Positions 37,001 to 49,535 of a stretch of DNA of 64,000 bases are shown here, piece after piece; position 1 is the stretch's first letter; every line of letters begins with the position of its first letter. Under the pieces are notes generated by a model that was not told the DNA's origin, did no database searches, and was given only the letters and a program-made list of their open reading frames with translations. The DNA is from Cinclus cinclus. Its lineage: Eukaryota > Chordata > Aves > Passeriformes > Cinclidae. Location: NCBI RefSeq assembly GCF_963662255.1, contig NW_026912178.1, forward strand, positions 1,054,001 to 1,118,000. Reading direction: 5' to 3'. Position numbers and translations under genes: made by a program.

Positions 37001-38984
37001 GAATGCATTGTGACACCACAGAGGTTAAGAGAAGCAAGGAACCATTGTGACCCAAGGGAGGCTAACAATCTAATGATCCCCTGTGTCACCAGGGGTTGTA
37101 ATAGGGCCAGGGATGAATTGTGAAAGCATGGAGCCCAAGAAAAACATGGAAACATTTTGACACCATAGAGGCCAAGATTCAAATGATTCATTGTAACACC
37201 AAGTGGCCTAAAAGGGCATGGGATGCATTGTGACACCATAGGGGTTAAGAGAAGCAAGGAACCATTGTGACCCAATGCAGGCTAACTATCTAAGATTCCC
37301 TTTTGACACCAGGGGGCGCAAAAGGACCACGGATGAACTGTGACAGCATGGGGACCTATAGAAGCAAGGATCTATTATGACACCATGAAGGCAAAGAATC
37401 AAATGATTCATTGTGACATCAAGTGGCCTAAAAGGGCTTGGAATGCATTGTGACACCACAGAGGTTAAGAGAAGAAGGGAAACATTGTGACCCAAGGGAG
37501 GCTAACAATCTAATGATCCCCTGTGACACCAGGGGTTGTAATAGGGCCAGGGATGAATTGTGAAAGCATGGGGCACAATTAATCATGGAAATATTATGAC
37601 AACATAGAGGCCAAGACTCAAATGATTCATTGTAACACCAAGTGGCCTTAAAGGGCATGGGATGCATTGTGACACCACAGAGGTTAAGAGAAGCAAGGAA
37701 CCATTGTGACCCAAGGGATGCTAACAATTTAATGATCCATTGTGACACCAGGGGTTGTAATAGGGCTAGGGATGAATTGTGAAAGCATGGAGCCCAAGAA
37801 AAACATGGAAACATTTTGACACCATAGAGGCCAAGACTCAAATGATTCATTGTAACACCAAGTGGCCTAAAAGGGCATGGGATGCATTGTGACACCACAG
37901 GGGTTAAGAGAAGCAAGGAACCATTGTGACCCAAGGGAGGCTAACAATCTAAGAATCCCTTTTGACACCAGGGGGCGCAAAAGGACCACGGATGAACTGT
38001 GACAGCATGGGGACCTATAGAAGCAAGGATCTATTATGACACCATAGAGGCCAAGACTCAAATGATTCATTGTGACACCAAGTGGCCTAAAAGGGCATGG
38101 GTTGCATTGTGACACCACAGAGGTTAAGAGAAGCAAGGGACCATGGTGACCCAATGCAGGCTAACTATCCAAGATTCCCATTTGACACCAGGGGGCTCAA
38201 AAGGACCACGGATGAACTGTGACAGCATGGGGACCTATAGAAGCAAGGATCTATTATGACACCATGAAGGCCAAGAATCAAATGATTCATTGTGACATCA
38301 AGTGGCCTAAAAGGGCTTGGAATGCATTGTGACACCACAGAGGTTAAGAGAAGCAAGGAACCATTGTGACCCAAGGGAGGCTAACAATTTAATGATCCAT
38401 TGTGACACCAGGGGTTGTAATAGGGCCAGGGATGAATTGTGAAAGCATGGAGCCCAAGAAAAACATGGAAACATTTTGACACCATAGAGGCCAAGACTCA
38501 AATGATTCATTGTAACACCAAGTGGCCTAAAAGGGCATGGGATGCATTGTGACACCACAGGGGTTAAGAGAAGCAAGGAACCATTGTGACCCAATGCAGG
38601 CTAGCAATCTAAGGATCCCTTTTGACACCAGGGGGCGCAAAGGGACCACGGATGAACTGTGACGGCATGGGGACCTATAGAAGCAAGGATCTATTATGAC
38701 ACCATGAAGGCCAAGAATCAAATGATTCATTGTGACATCAAGTGGCCTAAAAGGGCTTGGAATGCATTGTGACACCACAGAGGTTAAGAGAAGCCGGGAA
38801 CCATTGTGGCCCAAGGGAGGCTAACAATCTGATGATCCCCAATGACACCAGGGGTTGTAATAGGGCCAGGGATGAATTGTGAAAGCATGGGGCACAATAA
38901 ATCATGGAAATATTATGACACCATAGAGGCCAAGACTCAAATGATTCATTGTAACACCAAGTGGCCTAAAAGGGCATGGGATGC
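30850..38984. repeat. Long block, copy 1: 37 monomers, 8135 bp
   Basis: The block starts with N at 30850 and ends with the R/A pair at 38546-38984. It holds rare subtypes usable as markers: agggatgctaac monomers (31289, 34366, 37666), gttactcaatgg (31729), ggatttattatg (31949), R (32389), ggcaaacaatc (33048, 34806), agagaaacaagg starts (33488, 35246), agaagaaggg starts (34147, 37447), cagtctaactttc (35906), gaaagcttgg (36126), gccaccaca (36566) and gaccatggtg (38106). The same order recurs at 54592-62066, first at offset 23742 and then, after a deletion of three monomers, at 23082. The stretch 36346-37226 also resembles 14140-15020. Confidence 0.86.
31234..31239. other. Hybrid-monomer junction (2-monomer difference)
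   Basis: The monomer at 31069 begins like the one at 15460 (gaagctggg start, gtgaaagcatgg, accatgaaggcc) and ends like the one at 15900 (ccaagactc, ccttaaa). The next monomer matches 16119. Offset changes from 15609 to 15170, a loss of 439 bp (two monomers) relative to 15460-16118, or a gain there. Confidence 0.7.
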
Positions 38985-41900
38985 ATTGTGACACCACAGG
39001 GGTTAAGAGAAGCAAGGAACCATTGTGACCCAATGTAGGCTAACAATCTAAGAATCCCTTTTGACACCAGGGGGCTGAAAAGGACCACGGATGAACTGTG
39101 ACAGCATGGGGACCTATAGAAGCAAGGATCTATTATGACACCATGAAGGCCAAGAATCAAATGATTCATTGTAACACCAAGTGGCCTAAAAGGGCATGGG
39201 ATGCATTGTGACAACACAGAGGTTAAGAGAAGCAAGGAACCATTGTGACCCAATGCAGGCTAACAATCTAAAAATCCCTTTTGACACCAGGGGGTGCAAA
39301 AGGACCACGCATGAACTGTGACAGCATGGGGACCTATAGAAGCAAGGATCTATTATGACACCATGAAGGCCAAGAATCAAATGATTCATTGTGACGTCAA
39401 GTGGCCTAAAAGGGCTTGGAATGCATTGTGACACCACAGAGGTTAAGAGAAGCAAGGAACCATTGTGACCCAAGGGAGGCTAACAATCTAATGATCCATT
39501 GTGACACCAGGGGTTGTAATAGGGCCAGGCATGAATTGTGAAAGCATGGGGACCAAGAAAAACATGGAAACATTATGACACCATAGAGGCCAAGACTCAA
39601 ATGATTCATTGTAACACCAAGTGGACTAAAAGGGCATGGGATGCATTGTGACACCACAGAGGTTAAGAGAAGCAAGGAACCATTGTGACCCAATGCAGGC
39701 TAACTATCTAAGATTCCCTTTTGACACCAGGGGGCGCAAAAGGACCACGGATGAACTGTGACAGCATGGGGACCTATAGAAGCAAGGATCTATTATGACA
39801 CCATGAAGGCCAAGAATCAAATGATTCATTGTGACATCAAGTGGCCTAAAAGGGCTTGGAATGCATTGTGACACCACAGAGGTTAAGAGAAGCAAGGAAC
39901 CATTGTGACCCAAGGGAGGCTAACAATCTAATGATCCCTGTGTCACCAGGGGTTGTAATAGGGCCAGGGATGAATTGTGAAAGCATGGAGACAAGAAAAA
40001 CATGGAAACATTTTGACACCATAGAGGCCAAGACTCAAATGATTCATTGTAACACCAAGTGGCCTATAAGGGCATGGGATGCATTGTGACACCATAGGGG
40101 TTAAGAGAAGCAAGGAAACATTGTGACCCAATGCAGGCTAACAATCTAAGAATCCCTTTTGACACCAGGGGGCGCAAAAGGACCACGGATGAACTGTGAC
40201 AGCATGGGGACCTATAGAAGCAAGGATCTATTATGACACCATGAAGGCCAAGAATCAAATGATTCATTGTAACACCAAGTGGCCTAAAAGGGCATGGGAT
40301 GCATTGTGACAACACAGAGGTTAAGAGAAGCAAGGAACCATTGTGACCCAAGGGAGGCTAACAATCTAAGAATCCATTGTGACACCAGGGGTTGTAATAG
40401 GGCCAGGGATGAATTGTGAAAGCATGGAGCCCAAGAAAAACATGGAAACATTATGACACCATAGAGGCCAAGACTCAAATGATTCATTGTAACACCAAGT
40501 GGCCTAAAAGGGCATGGGATGCATTGTGACACCACAGGGGTTAAGAGAAGCAAGGAACCATTGTGACCCAAAGTAGGCTAACAATCTAAGAATCCCTTTT
40601 GACACCAGGGGGCTCAAAAGGACCACGGATGAACTGTGACAGCATGGGGACCTATAGAAGCAAGGATCTATTATGACACCATGAAGGCCAAGAATCAAAT
40701 GATTCATTGTGACATCAAGTGGCCTAAAAGGGCTTGGAATGCATTGTGACACCACAGAGGTTAAGAGAAGCAGGGAACCATTGTGACCCAAGGGAGGCTA
40801 ACAATCTAATGATCCCCTGGGACACCAGGGGTTGTAATAGGGCCAGGGATGAATTGTGAAAGCATGGGGCACAATAAATCATGGAAATATTATGACACCA
40901 TAGAGGCCAAGACTAAAATGATTCATTGTAACACCAAGTGGCCTAAAAGGGCATGGGATGCGTTGTGACACCACAGAGGTTAAGAGAAGCAAGGAACCAT
41001 TGTGACCCAATGCAGGCTAACTATCTAAGATTCCCTTTTGACACCAGGGCACGCAAAAGGACCACAGATGAACTGTGACAGCATGGGGACCTATAGAAGC
41101 AAGGATCTATTATGACACCATGAAGGCCAAGAATCAAATGATTCATTGTGACATCAAGTGGCCTAAAAGGGCTTGGAATGCATTGTGACACCACAGAGGT
41201 TAAGACAAGCAAGGAACCATTGTGACCCAATGCAGGCTAACTATCTAAGATACCCTTTTGACACCAGGGGGTGCAAAAGGACCACGGATGAACTGTGACA
41301 GCATGGGGACCTATAGAAGCAAGGATCTATTATGACACCATGAAGGCCAAGAATCAAATGATTCATTGTAACACCAATTGGCCTTAATGGGGCATGGGAT
41401 GCATTGTGACACCACAGAGGTTAAGAGAAGCAAGGAACCATTGTGACCCAATGCAGGCTAACAATCTAAGAATCCCTTTTGACACCAGGGGGCGCAAAAG
41501 GACCACGGATGAACTGTGACAGCATGGGGACCTATAGAAGCAAGGATCTATTATGACACCATGAAGGCCAAGAATCAAATGATTCATTGTGACATCAAGT
41601 GGCCTAAAAGGGCTTGGAATGCATTGTGACACCACAGAGGTTAAGAGAAGCAAGGAACCATTGTGACCCAAGGGAGGCTAACAATCTAATGATCCCTGTG
41701 TCACCAGGGGTTGTAATAGGGCCAGGGATGAATTGTGAAAGCATGGAGCCCAAGAAAAACATGGAAACATTTTGACACCATAGAGGCCAAGACTCAAATG
41801 ATTCATTGTAACACCAAGTGGCCTATAAGGGCATGGGATGCATTGTGACGCCATAGGGGTTAAGAGAAGCAAGGAACCATTGTGACCCAATGCAGGCTAA

Positions 41901-42940
41901 CAATCTAAGAATCCCTTTTGACACCAGGGGGCGCAAAAGGACCACGGATGAACTGTGACAGCATGGGGACCTATAGAAGCAAGGATCTATTATGACACCA
42001 TGAAGGCCAAGAATCAAATGATTCATTGTAACACCAAGTGGCCTAAAAGGGCATGGGATGCATTGTGACAACACAGAGGTTAAGAGAAGCAAGGAACCAT
42101 TGTGACCCAAGGGAGGCTAACAATCTAAGAATCCATTGTGACACCAGGGGTTGTAATAGGGCCAGGGATGAATTGTGAAAGCATGGAGCCCAAGAAAAAC
42201 ATGGAAACATTATGACACCATAGAGGCCAAGACTCAAATGATTCATTGTAACACCAAGTGGCCTAAAAGGGCATGGGATGCATTGTGACACCACAGGGGT
42301 TAAGAGAAGCAAGGAACCATTGTGACCCAATGTAGGCTAACAATCTAAGAATCCCTTTTGACACCAGGGGGCTCAAAAGGACCACGGATGAACTGTGACA
42401 GCATGGGGACCTATAGAAGCAAGGATCTATTATGACACCATGAAGGCCAAGAATCAAATGATTCATTGTGACATCAAGTGGCCTAAAAGGGCTTGGAATG
42501 CATTGTGACACCACAGAGGTTAAGAGAAGCAGGGAACCATTGTGACCCAAGGGAGGCTAACAATCTAATGATCCCCTGGGACACCAGGGGTTGTAATAGG
42601 GCCAGGGATGAATTGTGAAAGCATGGGGCACAATAAATCATGGAAATATTATGACACCATAGAGGCCAAGACTAAAATGATTCATTGTAACACCAAGTGG
42701 CCTAAAAGGGCATGGGATGCATTGTGACACCACAGGGGTTAAGAGAAGCAAGGAACCATTGTGACCCAATGTAGGCTAACAATCTAAGAATCCCTTTTGA
42801 CACCAGGGGGCTGAAAAGGACCACGGATGAACTGTGACAGCATGGGGACCTATAGAAGCAAGGATCTATTATGACACCATGAAGGCCAAGAATCAAATGA
42901 TTCATTGTAACACCAAGTGGCCTAAAAGGGCATGGGATGC
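38985..42940. repeat. m17 plus 17-monomer unit with an internal deletion
   Basis: m17 (38985) leads into m1 (39205), m2 (39425), an m3/m5 hybrid (39645), m6 (39865), m7 (40083), m8 (40303), m9 (40523), m10 (40743), m11-m15 (40962, 41182, 41403, 41623, 41842), m8, m9 and m10 again (42062, 42282, 42502) and m17 (42721). m4 and one of m3/m5 are missing, while the final m8-m10 is added. The m15 copy has a private gacgccata (near 41850). Confidence 0.84.
39645..39864. repeat. Hybrid m3/m5 monomer
   Basis: The left part is m3-like (taactatctaagattccc); from the core onward it is m5-like (gggggcgc, ccacggatg), and m6 follows at once. An exchange between m3 and m5 two monomers apart would give exactly this and remove 441 bp. 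The switch lies between about 39717 and 39732. Confidence 0.8.
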
Positions 42941-45358
42941 ATTGTGACAACACAGAGGTTAAGAGAAGCAAGGAACCATTGTGACCCAATGCAGGCTAAC
43001 AATCTAAAAATCCCTTTTGACACCAGGGGGTGCAAAAGGACCACGCATGAACTGTGACAGCATGGGGACCTATAGAAGCAAGGATCTATTATGACACCAT
43101 GAAGGCCAAGAATCAAATGATTCATTGTGACGTCAAGTGGCCTAAAAGGGCTTGGAATGCATTGTGACACCACAGAGGTTAAGAGAAGCAAGGAACCATT
43201 GTGACCCAAGGGAGGCTAACAATCTAATGATCCATTGTGACACCAGGGGTTGTAATAGGGCCAGGCATGAATTGTGAAAGCATGGGGACCAAGAAAAACA
43301 TGGAAACATTATGACACCATAGAGGCCAAGACTCAAATGATTCATTGTAACACCAAGTGGACTAAAAGGGCATGGGATGCATTGTGACACCACAGAGGTT
43401 AAGAGAAGCAAGGAACCATTGTGACCCAATGCAGGCTAACTATCTAAGATTCCCTTTTGACACCAGGGCACGCAAAAGGACCACAGATGAACTGTGACAG
43501 CATGGGGACCTATAGAAGCAAGGATCTATTATGACACCATGAAGGCCAAGAATCAAATGATTCATTGTGACATCAAGTGGCCTAAAAGGGCTTGGAATGC
43601 ATTGTGACACCACAGAGGTTAAGAGAAGCAAGGAACCATTGTGACCCAATGCAGGCTAACTATCTAAGATTCCCTTTTGACACCAGGGGGTGCAAAAGGA
43701 CCACGGATGAACTGTGACAGCATGGGGACCTATAGAAGCAAGGATCTATTATGACACCATGAAGGCCAAGAATCAAATGATTCATTGTAACACCAATTGG
43801 CCTTAATGGGGCATGGGATGCATTGTGACACCACAGAGGTTAAGAGAAGCAAGGAATCATTGTGACCCAATGCAGGCTAACAATCTAAGAATCCCTTTTG
43901 ACACCAGGGGGCGCAAAAGGACCACGGATGAACTGTGACAGCATGGGGACCTATAGAAGCAAGGATCTATTATGACACCATGAAGGCCAAGAATCAAATG
44001 ATTCATTGTGACATCAAGTGGCCTAAAAGGGCTTGGAATGCATTGTGACACCACAGAGGTTAAGAGAAGCAAGGAACCATTGTGACCCAAGGGAGGCTAA
44101 CAATCTAATGATCCCTGTGTCACCAGGGGTTGTAATAGGGCCAGGGATGAATTGTGAAAGCATGGAGACAAGAAAAACATGGAAACATTTTGACACCATA
44201 GAGGCCAAGACTCAAATGATTCATTGTAACACCAAGTGGCCTATAAGGGCATGGGATGCATTGTGACACCATAGGGGTTAAGAGAAGCAAGGAAACATTG
44301 TGACCCAATGCAGGCTAACAATCTAAGAATCCCTTTTGACACCAGGGGGCGCAAAAGGACCACGGATGAACTGTGACAGCATGGGGACCTATAGAAGCAA
44401 GGATCTATTATGACACCATGAAGGCCAAGAATCAAATGATTCATTGTAACACCAAGTGGCCTAAAAGGGCATGGGATGCATTGTGACAACACAGAGGTTA
44501 AGAGAAGCAAGGAACCATTGTGACCCAAGGGAGGCTAACAATCTAAGAATCCATTGTGACACCAGGGGTTGTAATAGGGCCAGGGATGAATTGTGAAAGC
44601 ATGGAGCCCAAGAAAAACATGGAAACATTATGACACCATAGAGGCCAAGACTCAAATGATTCATTGTAACACCAAGTGGCCTAAAAGGGCATGGGATGCA
44701 TTGTGACACCACAGGGGTTAAGAGAAGCAAGGAACCATTGTGACCCAATGCAGGCTAGCAATCTAAGGATCCCTTTTGACACCAGGGGGCGCAAAGGGAC
44801 CACGGATGAACTGTGACGGCATGGGGACCTATAGAAGCAAGGATCTATTATGACACCATGAAGGCCAAGAATCAAATGATTCATTGTGACATCAAGTGGC
44901 CTAAAAGGGCTTGGAATGCATTGTGACACCACAGAGGTTAAGAGAAGCCGGGAACCATTGTGGCCCAAGGGAGGCTAACAATCTGATGATCCCCAATGAC
45001 ACCAGGGGTTGTAATAGGGCCAGGGATGAATTGTGAAAGCATGGGGCACAATAAATCATGGAAATATTATGACACCATAGAGGCCAAGACTCAAATGATT
45101 CATTGTAACACCAAGTGGCCTAAAAGGGCATGGGATGCATTGTGACACCACAGGGGTTAAGAGAAGCAAGGAACCATTGTGACCCAATGTAGGCTAACAA
45201 TCTAAGAATCCCTTTTGACACCAGGGGGCTGAAAAGGACCACGGATGAACTGTGACAGCATGGGGACCTATAGAAGCAAGGATCTATTATGACACCATGA
45301 AGGCCAAGAATCAAATGATTCATTGTAACACCAAGTGGCCTAAAAGGGCATGGGATGC
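42941..45358. repeat. Higher-order unit of 11 monomers, 2418 bp (copy of unit 2)
   Basis: m1-m8 (42941, 43161, 43381, 43601, 43822, 44042, 44260, 44480), R (44700), its A partner (44920) and m17 (45139) repeat the order and exact length of 3805-6222 at an offset of 39136. The m5 start has a private ggaatcattg (near 43857). After m17 the array enters the 8-monomer repeat, not m1. Confidence 0.85.
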
Positions 45359-48300
45359 ATTGTGACAACACAGAGGTTAAGAGAAGCAAGGAACCATTGT
45401 GACCCAAGGGAGGCTAACAATCTAAGAATCCATTGTGACACCAGGGGTTGTAATAGGGCCAGGGATGAATTGTGAAAGCATGGAGCCCAAGAAAAACATG
45501 GAAACATTATGACACCATAGAGGCCAAGACTCAAATGATTCATTGTAACACCAAGTGGCCTAAAAGGGCATGGGATGCATTGTGACACCACAGAGGTTAA
45601 GAGAAGCAAGGAACCATTGTGACCCAAAGTAGGCTAACAATCTAAGAATCCCTTTTGACACCAGGGGGCTCAAAAGGACCACGGATGAACTGTGACAGCA
45701 TGGGGACCTATAGAAGCAAGGATCTATTATGACACCATGAAGGCCAAGAATCAAATGATTCATTGTGACATCAAGTGGCCTAAAAGGGCTTGGAATGCAT
45801 TGTGACACCACAGAGGTTAAGAGAAGCAGGGAACCATTGTGACCCAAGGGAGGCTAACAATCTAATGATCCCCTGGGACACCAGGGGTTGTAATAGGGCC
45901 AGGGATGAATTGTGAAAGCATGGGGCACAATAAATCATGGAAATATTATGACACCATAGAGGCCAAGACTAAAATGATTCATTGTAACACCAAGTGGCCT
46001 AAAAGGGCATGGGATGCGTTGTGACAACACAGAGGTTAAGAGAAGCAAGGAACCATTGTGACCCAATGCAGGCTAACTATCTAAGATTCCCTTTTGACAC
46101 CAGGGCACGCAAAAGGACCACAGATGAACTGTGACAGCATGGGGACCTATAGAAGCAAGGATCTATTATGACACCATGAAGGCCAAGAATCAAATGATTC
46201 ATTGTGACATCAAGTGGCCTAAAAGGGCTTGGAATGCATTGTGACACCACAGAGGTTAAGAGAAGCAAGGAACCATTGTGACCCAATGCAGGCTAACTAT
46301 CTAAGATACCCTTTTGACACCAGGGGGTGCAAAAGGACCACGGATGAACTGTGACAGCATGGGGACCTATAGAAGCAAGGATCTATTATGACACCATGAA
46401 GGCCAAGAATCAAATGATTCATTGTAACACCAATTGGCCTTAATGGGGCATGGGATGCATTGTGACACCACAGAGGTTAAGAGAAGCAAGGAACCATTGT
46501 GACCCAATGCAGGCTAACAATCTAAGAATCCCTTTTGACACCAGGGGGCGCAAAAGGACCACGGATGAACTGTGACAGCATGGGGACCTATAGAAGCAAG
46601 GATCTATTATGACACCATGAAGGCCAAGAATCAAATGATTCATTGTGACATCAAGTGGCCTAAAAGGGCTTGGAATGCATTGTGACACCACAGAGGTTAA
46701 GAGAAGCAAGGAACCATTGTGACCCAAGGGAGGCTAACAATCTAATGATCCCTGTGTCACCAGGGGTTGTAATAGGGCCAGGGATGAATTGTGAAAGCAT
46801 GGAGCCCAAGAAAAACATGGAAACATTTTGACACCATAGAGGCCAAGACTCAAATGATTCATTGTAACACCAAGTGGCCTATAAGGGCATGGGATGCATT
46901 GTGACACCATAGGGGTTAAGAGAAGCAAGGAACCATTGTGACCCAATGCAGGCTAACAATCTAAGAATCCCTTTTGACACCAGGGGGCGCAAAAGGACCA
47001 CGGATGAACTGTGACAGCATGGGGACCTATAGAAGCAAGGATCTATTATGACACCATGAAGGCCAAGAATCAAATGATTCATTGTAACACCAAGTGGCCT
47101 AAAAGGGCATGGGATGCATTGTGACAACACAGAGGTTAAGAGAAGCAAGGAACCATTGTGACCCAAGGGAGGCTAACAATCTAAGAATCCATTGTGACAC
47201 CAGGGGTTGTAATAGGGCCAGGGATGAATTGTGAAAGCATGGAGCCCAAGAAAAACATGGAAACATTATGACACCATAGAGGCCAAGACTCAAATGATTC
47301 ATTGTAACACCAAGTGGCCTAAAAGGGCATGGGATGCATTGTGACACCACAGGGGTTAAGAGAAGCAAGGAACCATTGTGACCCAAAGTAGGCTAACAAT
47401 CTAAGAATCCCTTTTGACACCAGGGGGCTCAAAAGGACCACGGATGAACTGTGACAGCATGGGGACCTATAGAAGCAAGGATCTATTATGACACCATGAA
47501 GGCCAAGAATCAAATGATTCATTGTGACATCAAGTGGCCTAAAAGGGCTTGGAATGCATTGTGACACCACAGAGGTTAAGAGAAGCAGGGAACCATTGTG
47601 ACCCAAGGGAGGCTAACAATCTAATGATCCCCTGGGACACCAGGGGTTGTAATAGGGCCAGGGATGAATTGTGAAAGCATGGGGCACAATAAATCATGGA
47701 AATATTATGACACCATAGAGGCCAAGACTAAAATGATTCATTGTAACACCAAGTGGCCTAAAAGGGCATGGGATGCGTTGTGACAACACAGAGGTTAAGA
47801 GAAGCAAGGAACCATTGTGACCCAATGCAGGCTAACTATCTAAGATTCCCTTTTGACACCAGGGCACGCAAAAGGACCACAGATGAACTGTGACAGCATG
47901 GGGACCTATAGAAGCAAGGATCTATTATGACACCATGAAGGCCAAGAATCAAATGATTCATTGTGACATCAAGTGGCCTAAAAGGGCTTGGAATGCATTG
48001 TGACACCACAGAGGTTAAGAGAAGCAAGGAACCATTGTGACCCAATGCAGGCTCACTATCTAAGATACCCTTTTGACACCAGGGGGTGCAAAAGGACCAC
48101 GGATGAACTGTGACAGCATGGGGACCTATAGAAGCAAGGATCTATTATGACACCATGAAGGCCAAGAATCAAATGATTCATTGTAACACCAATTGGCCTT
48201 AATGGGGCATGGGATGCATTGTGACACCACAGAGGTTAAGAGAAGCAAGGAACCATTGTGACCCAATGCAGGCTAACAATCTAAGAATCCCTTTTGACAC

Positions 48301-49535
48301 CAGGGGGCGCAAAAGGACCACGGATGAACTGTGACAGCATGGGGACCTATAGAAGCAAGGATCTATTATGACACCATGAAGGCCAAGAATCAAATGATTC
48401 ATTGTGACATCAAGTGGCCTAAAAGGGCTTGGAATGCATTGTGACACCACAGAGGTTAAGAGAAGCAAGGAACCATTGTGACCCAAGGGAGGCTAACAAT
48501 CTAATGATCCCTGTGTCACCAGGGGTTGTAATAGGGCCAGGGATGAATTGTGAAAGCATGGAGCCCAAGAAAAACATGGAAACATTTTGACACCATAGAG
48601 GCCAAGACTCAAATGATTCATTGTAACACCAAGTGGCCTATAAGGGCATGGGATGCATTGTGACACCATAGGGGTTAAGAGAAGCAAGGAACCATTGTGA
48701 CCCAATGCAGGCTAACAATCTAAGAATCCCTTTTGACACCAGGGGGCGCAAAAGGACCACGGATGAACTGTGACAGCATGGGGACCTATAGAAGCAAGGA
48801 TCTATTATGACACCATGAAGGCCAAGAATCAAATGATTCATTGTAACACCAAGTGGCCTAAAAGGGCATGGGATGCATTGTGACAACACAGAGGTTAAGA
48901 GAAGCAAGGAACCATTGTGACCCAAGGGAGGCTAACAATCTAAGAATCCATTGTGACACCAGGGGTTGTAATAGGGCCAGGGATGAATTGTGAAAGCATG
49001 GAGCCCAAGAAAAACATGGAAACATTATGACACCATAGAGGCCAAGACTCAAATGATTCATTGTAACACCAAGTGGCCTAAAAGGGCATGGGATGCATTG
49101 TGACACCACAGGGGTTAAGAGAAGCAAGGAACCATTGTGACCCAATGTAGGCTAACAATCTAAGAATCCCTTTTGACACCAGGGGGCTCAAAAGGACCAC
49201 GGATGAACTGTGACAGCATGGGGACCTATAGAAGCAAGGATCTATTATGACACCATGAAGGCCAAGAATCAAATGATTCATTGTGACATCAAGTGGCCTA
49301 AAAGGGCTTGGAATGCATTGTGACACCACAGAGGTTAAGAGAAGCAGGGAACCATTGTGACCCAAGGGAGGCTAACAATCTAATGATCCCCTGGGACACC
49401 AGGGGTTGTAATAGGGCCAGGGATGAATTGTGAAAGCATGGGGCACAATAAATCATGGAAATATTATGACACCATAGAGGCCAAGACTAAAATGATTCAT
49501 TGTAACACCAAGTGGCCTAAAAGGGCATGGGATGC
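45359..49535. repeat. 8-monomer higher-order repeat, 1759 bp, 2.4 copies
   Basis: The cycle m8, m9, m10, m11, m12, m13, m14, m15 runs at 45359-47117 and again at 47118-48876, and m8, m9, m10 follow at 48877, 49097 and 49317. All landmarks are 1759 bp apart. Both m11 copies begin gcgttgtgacaacaca, a mark I saw only here. The second m12 (47997) has ctcactatc for ctaactatc. The third m9 has aatgtagg where the first two have aaagtagg. Confidence 0.86.
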
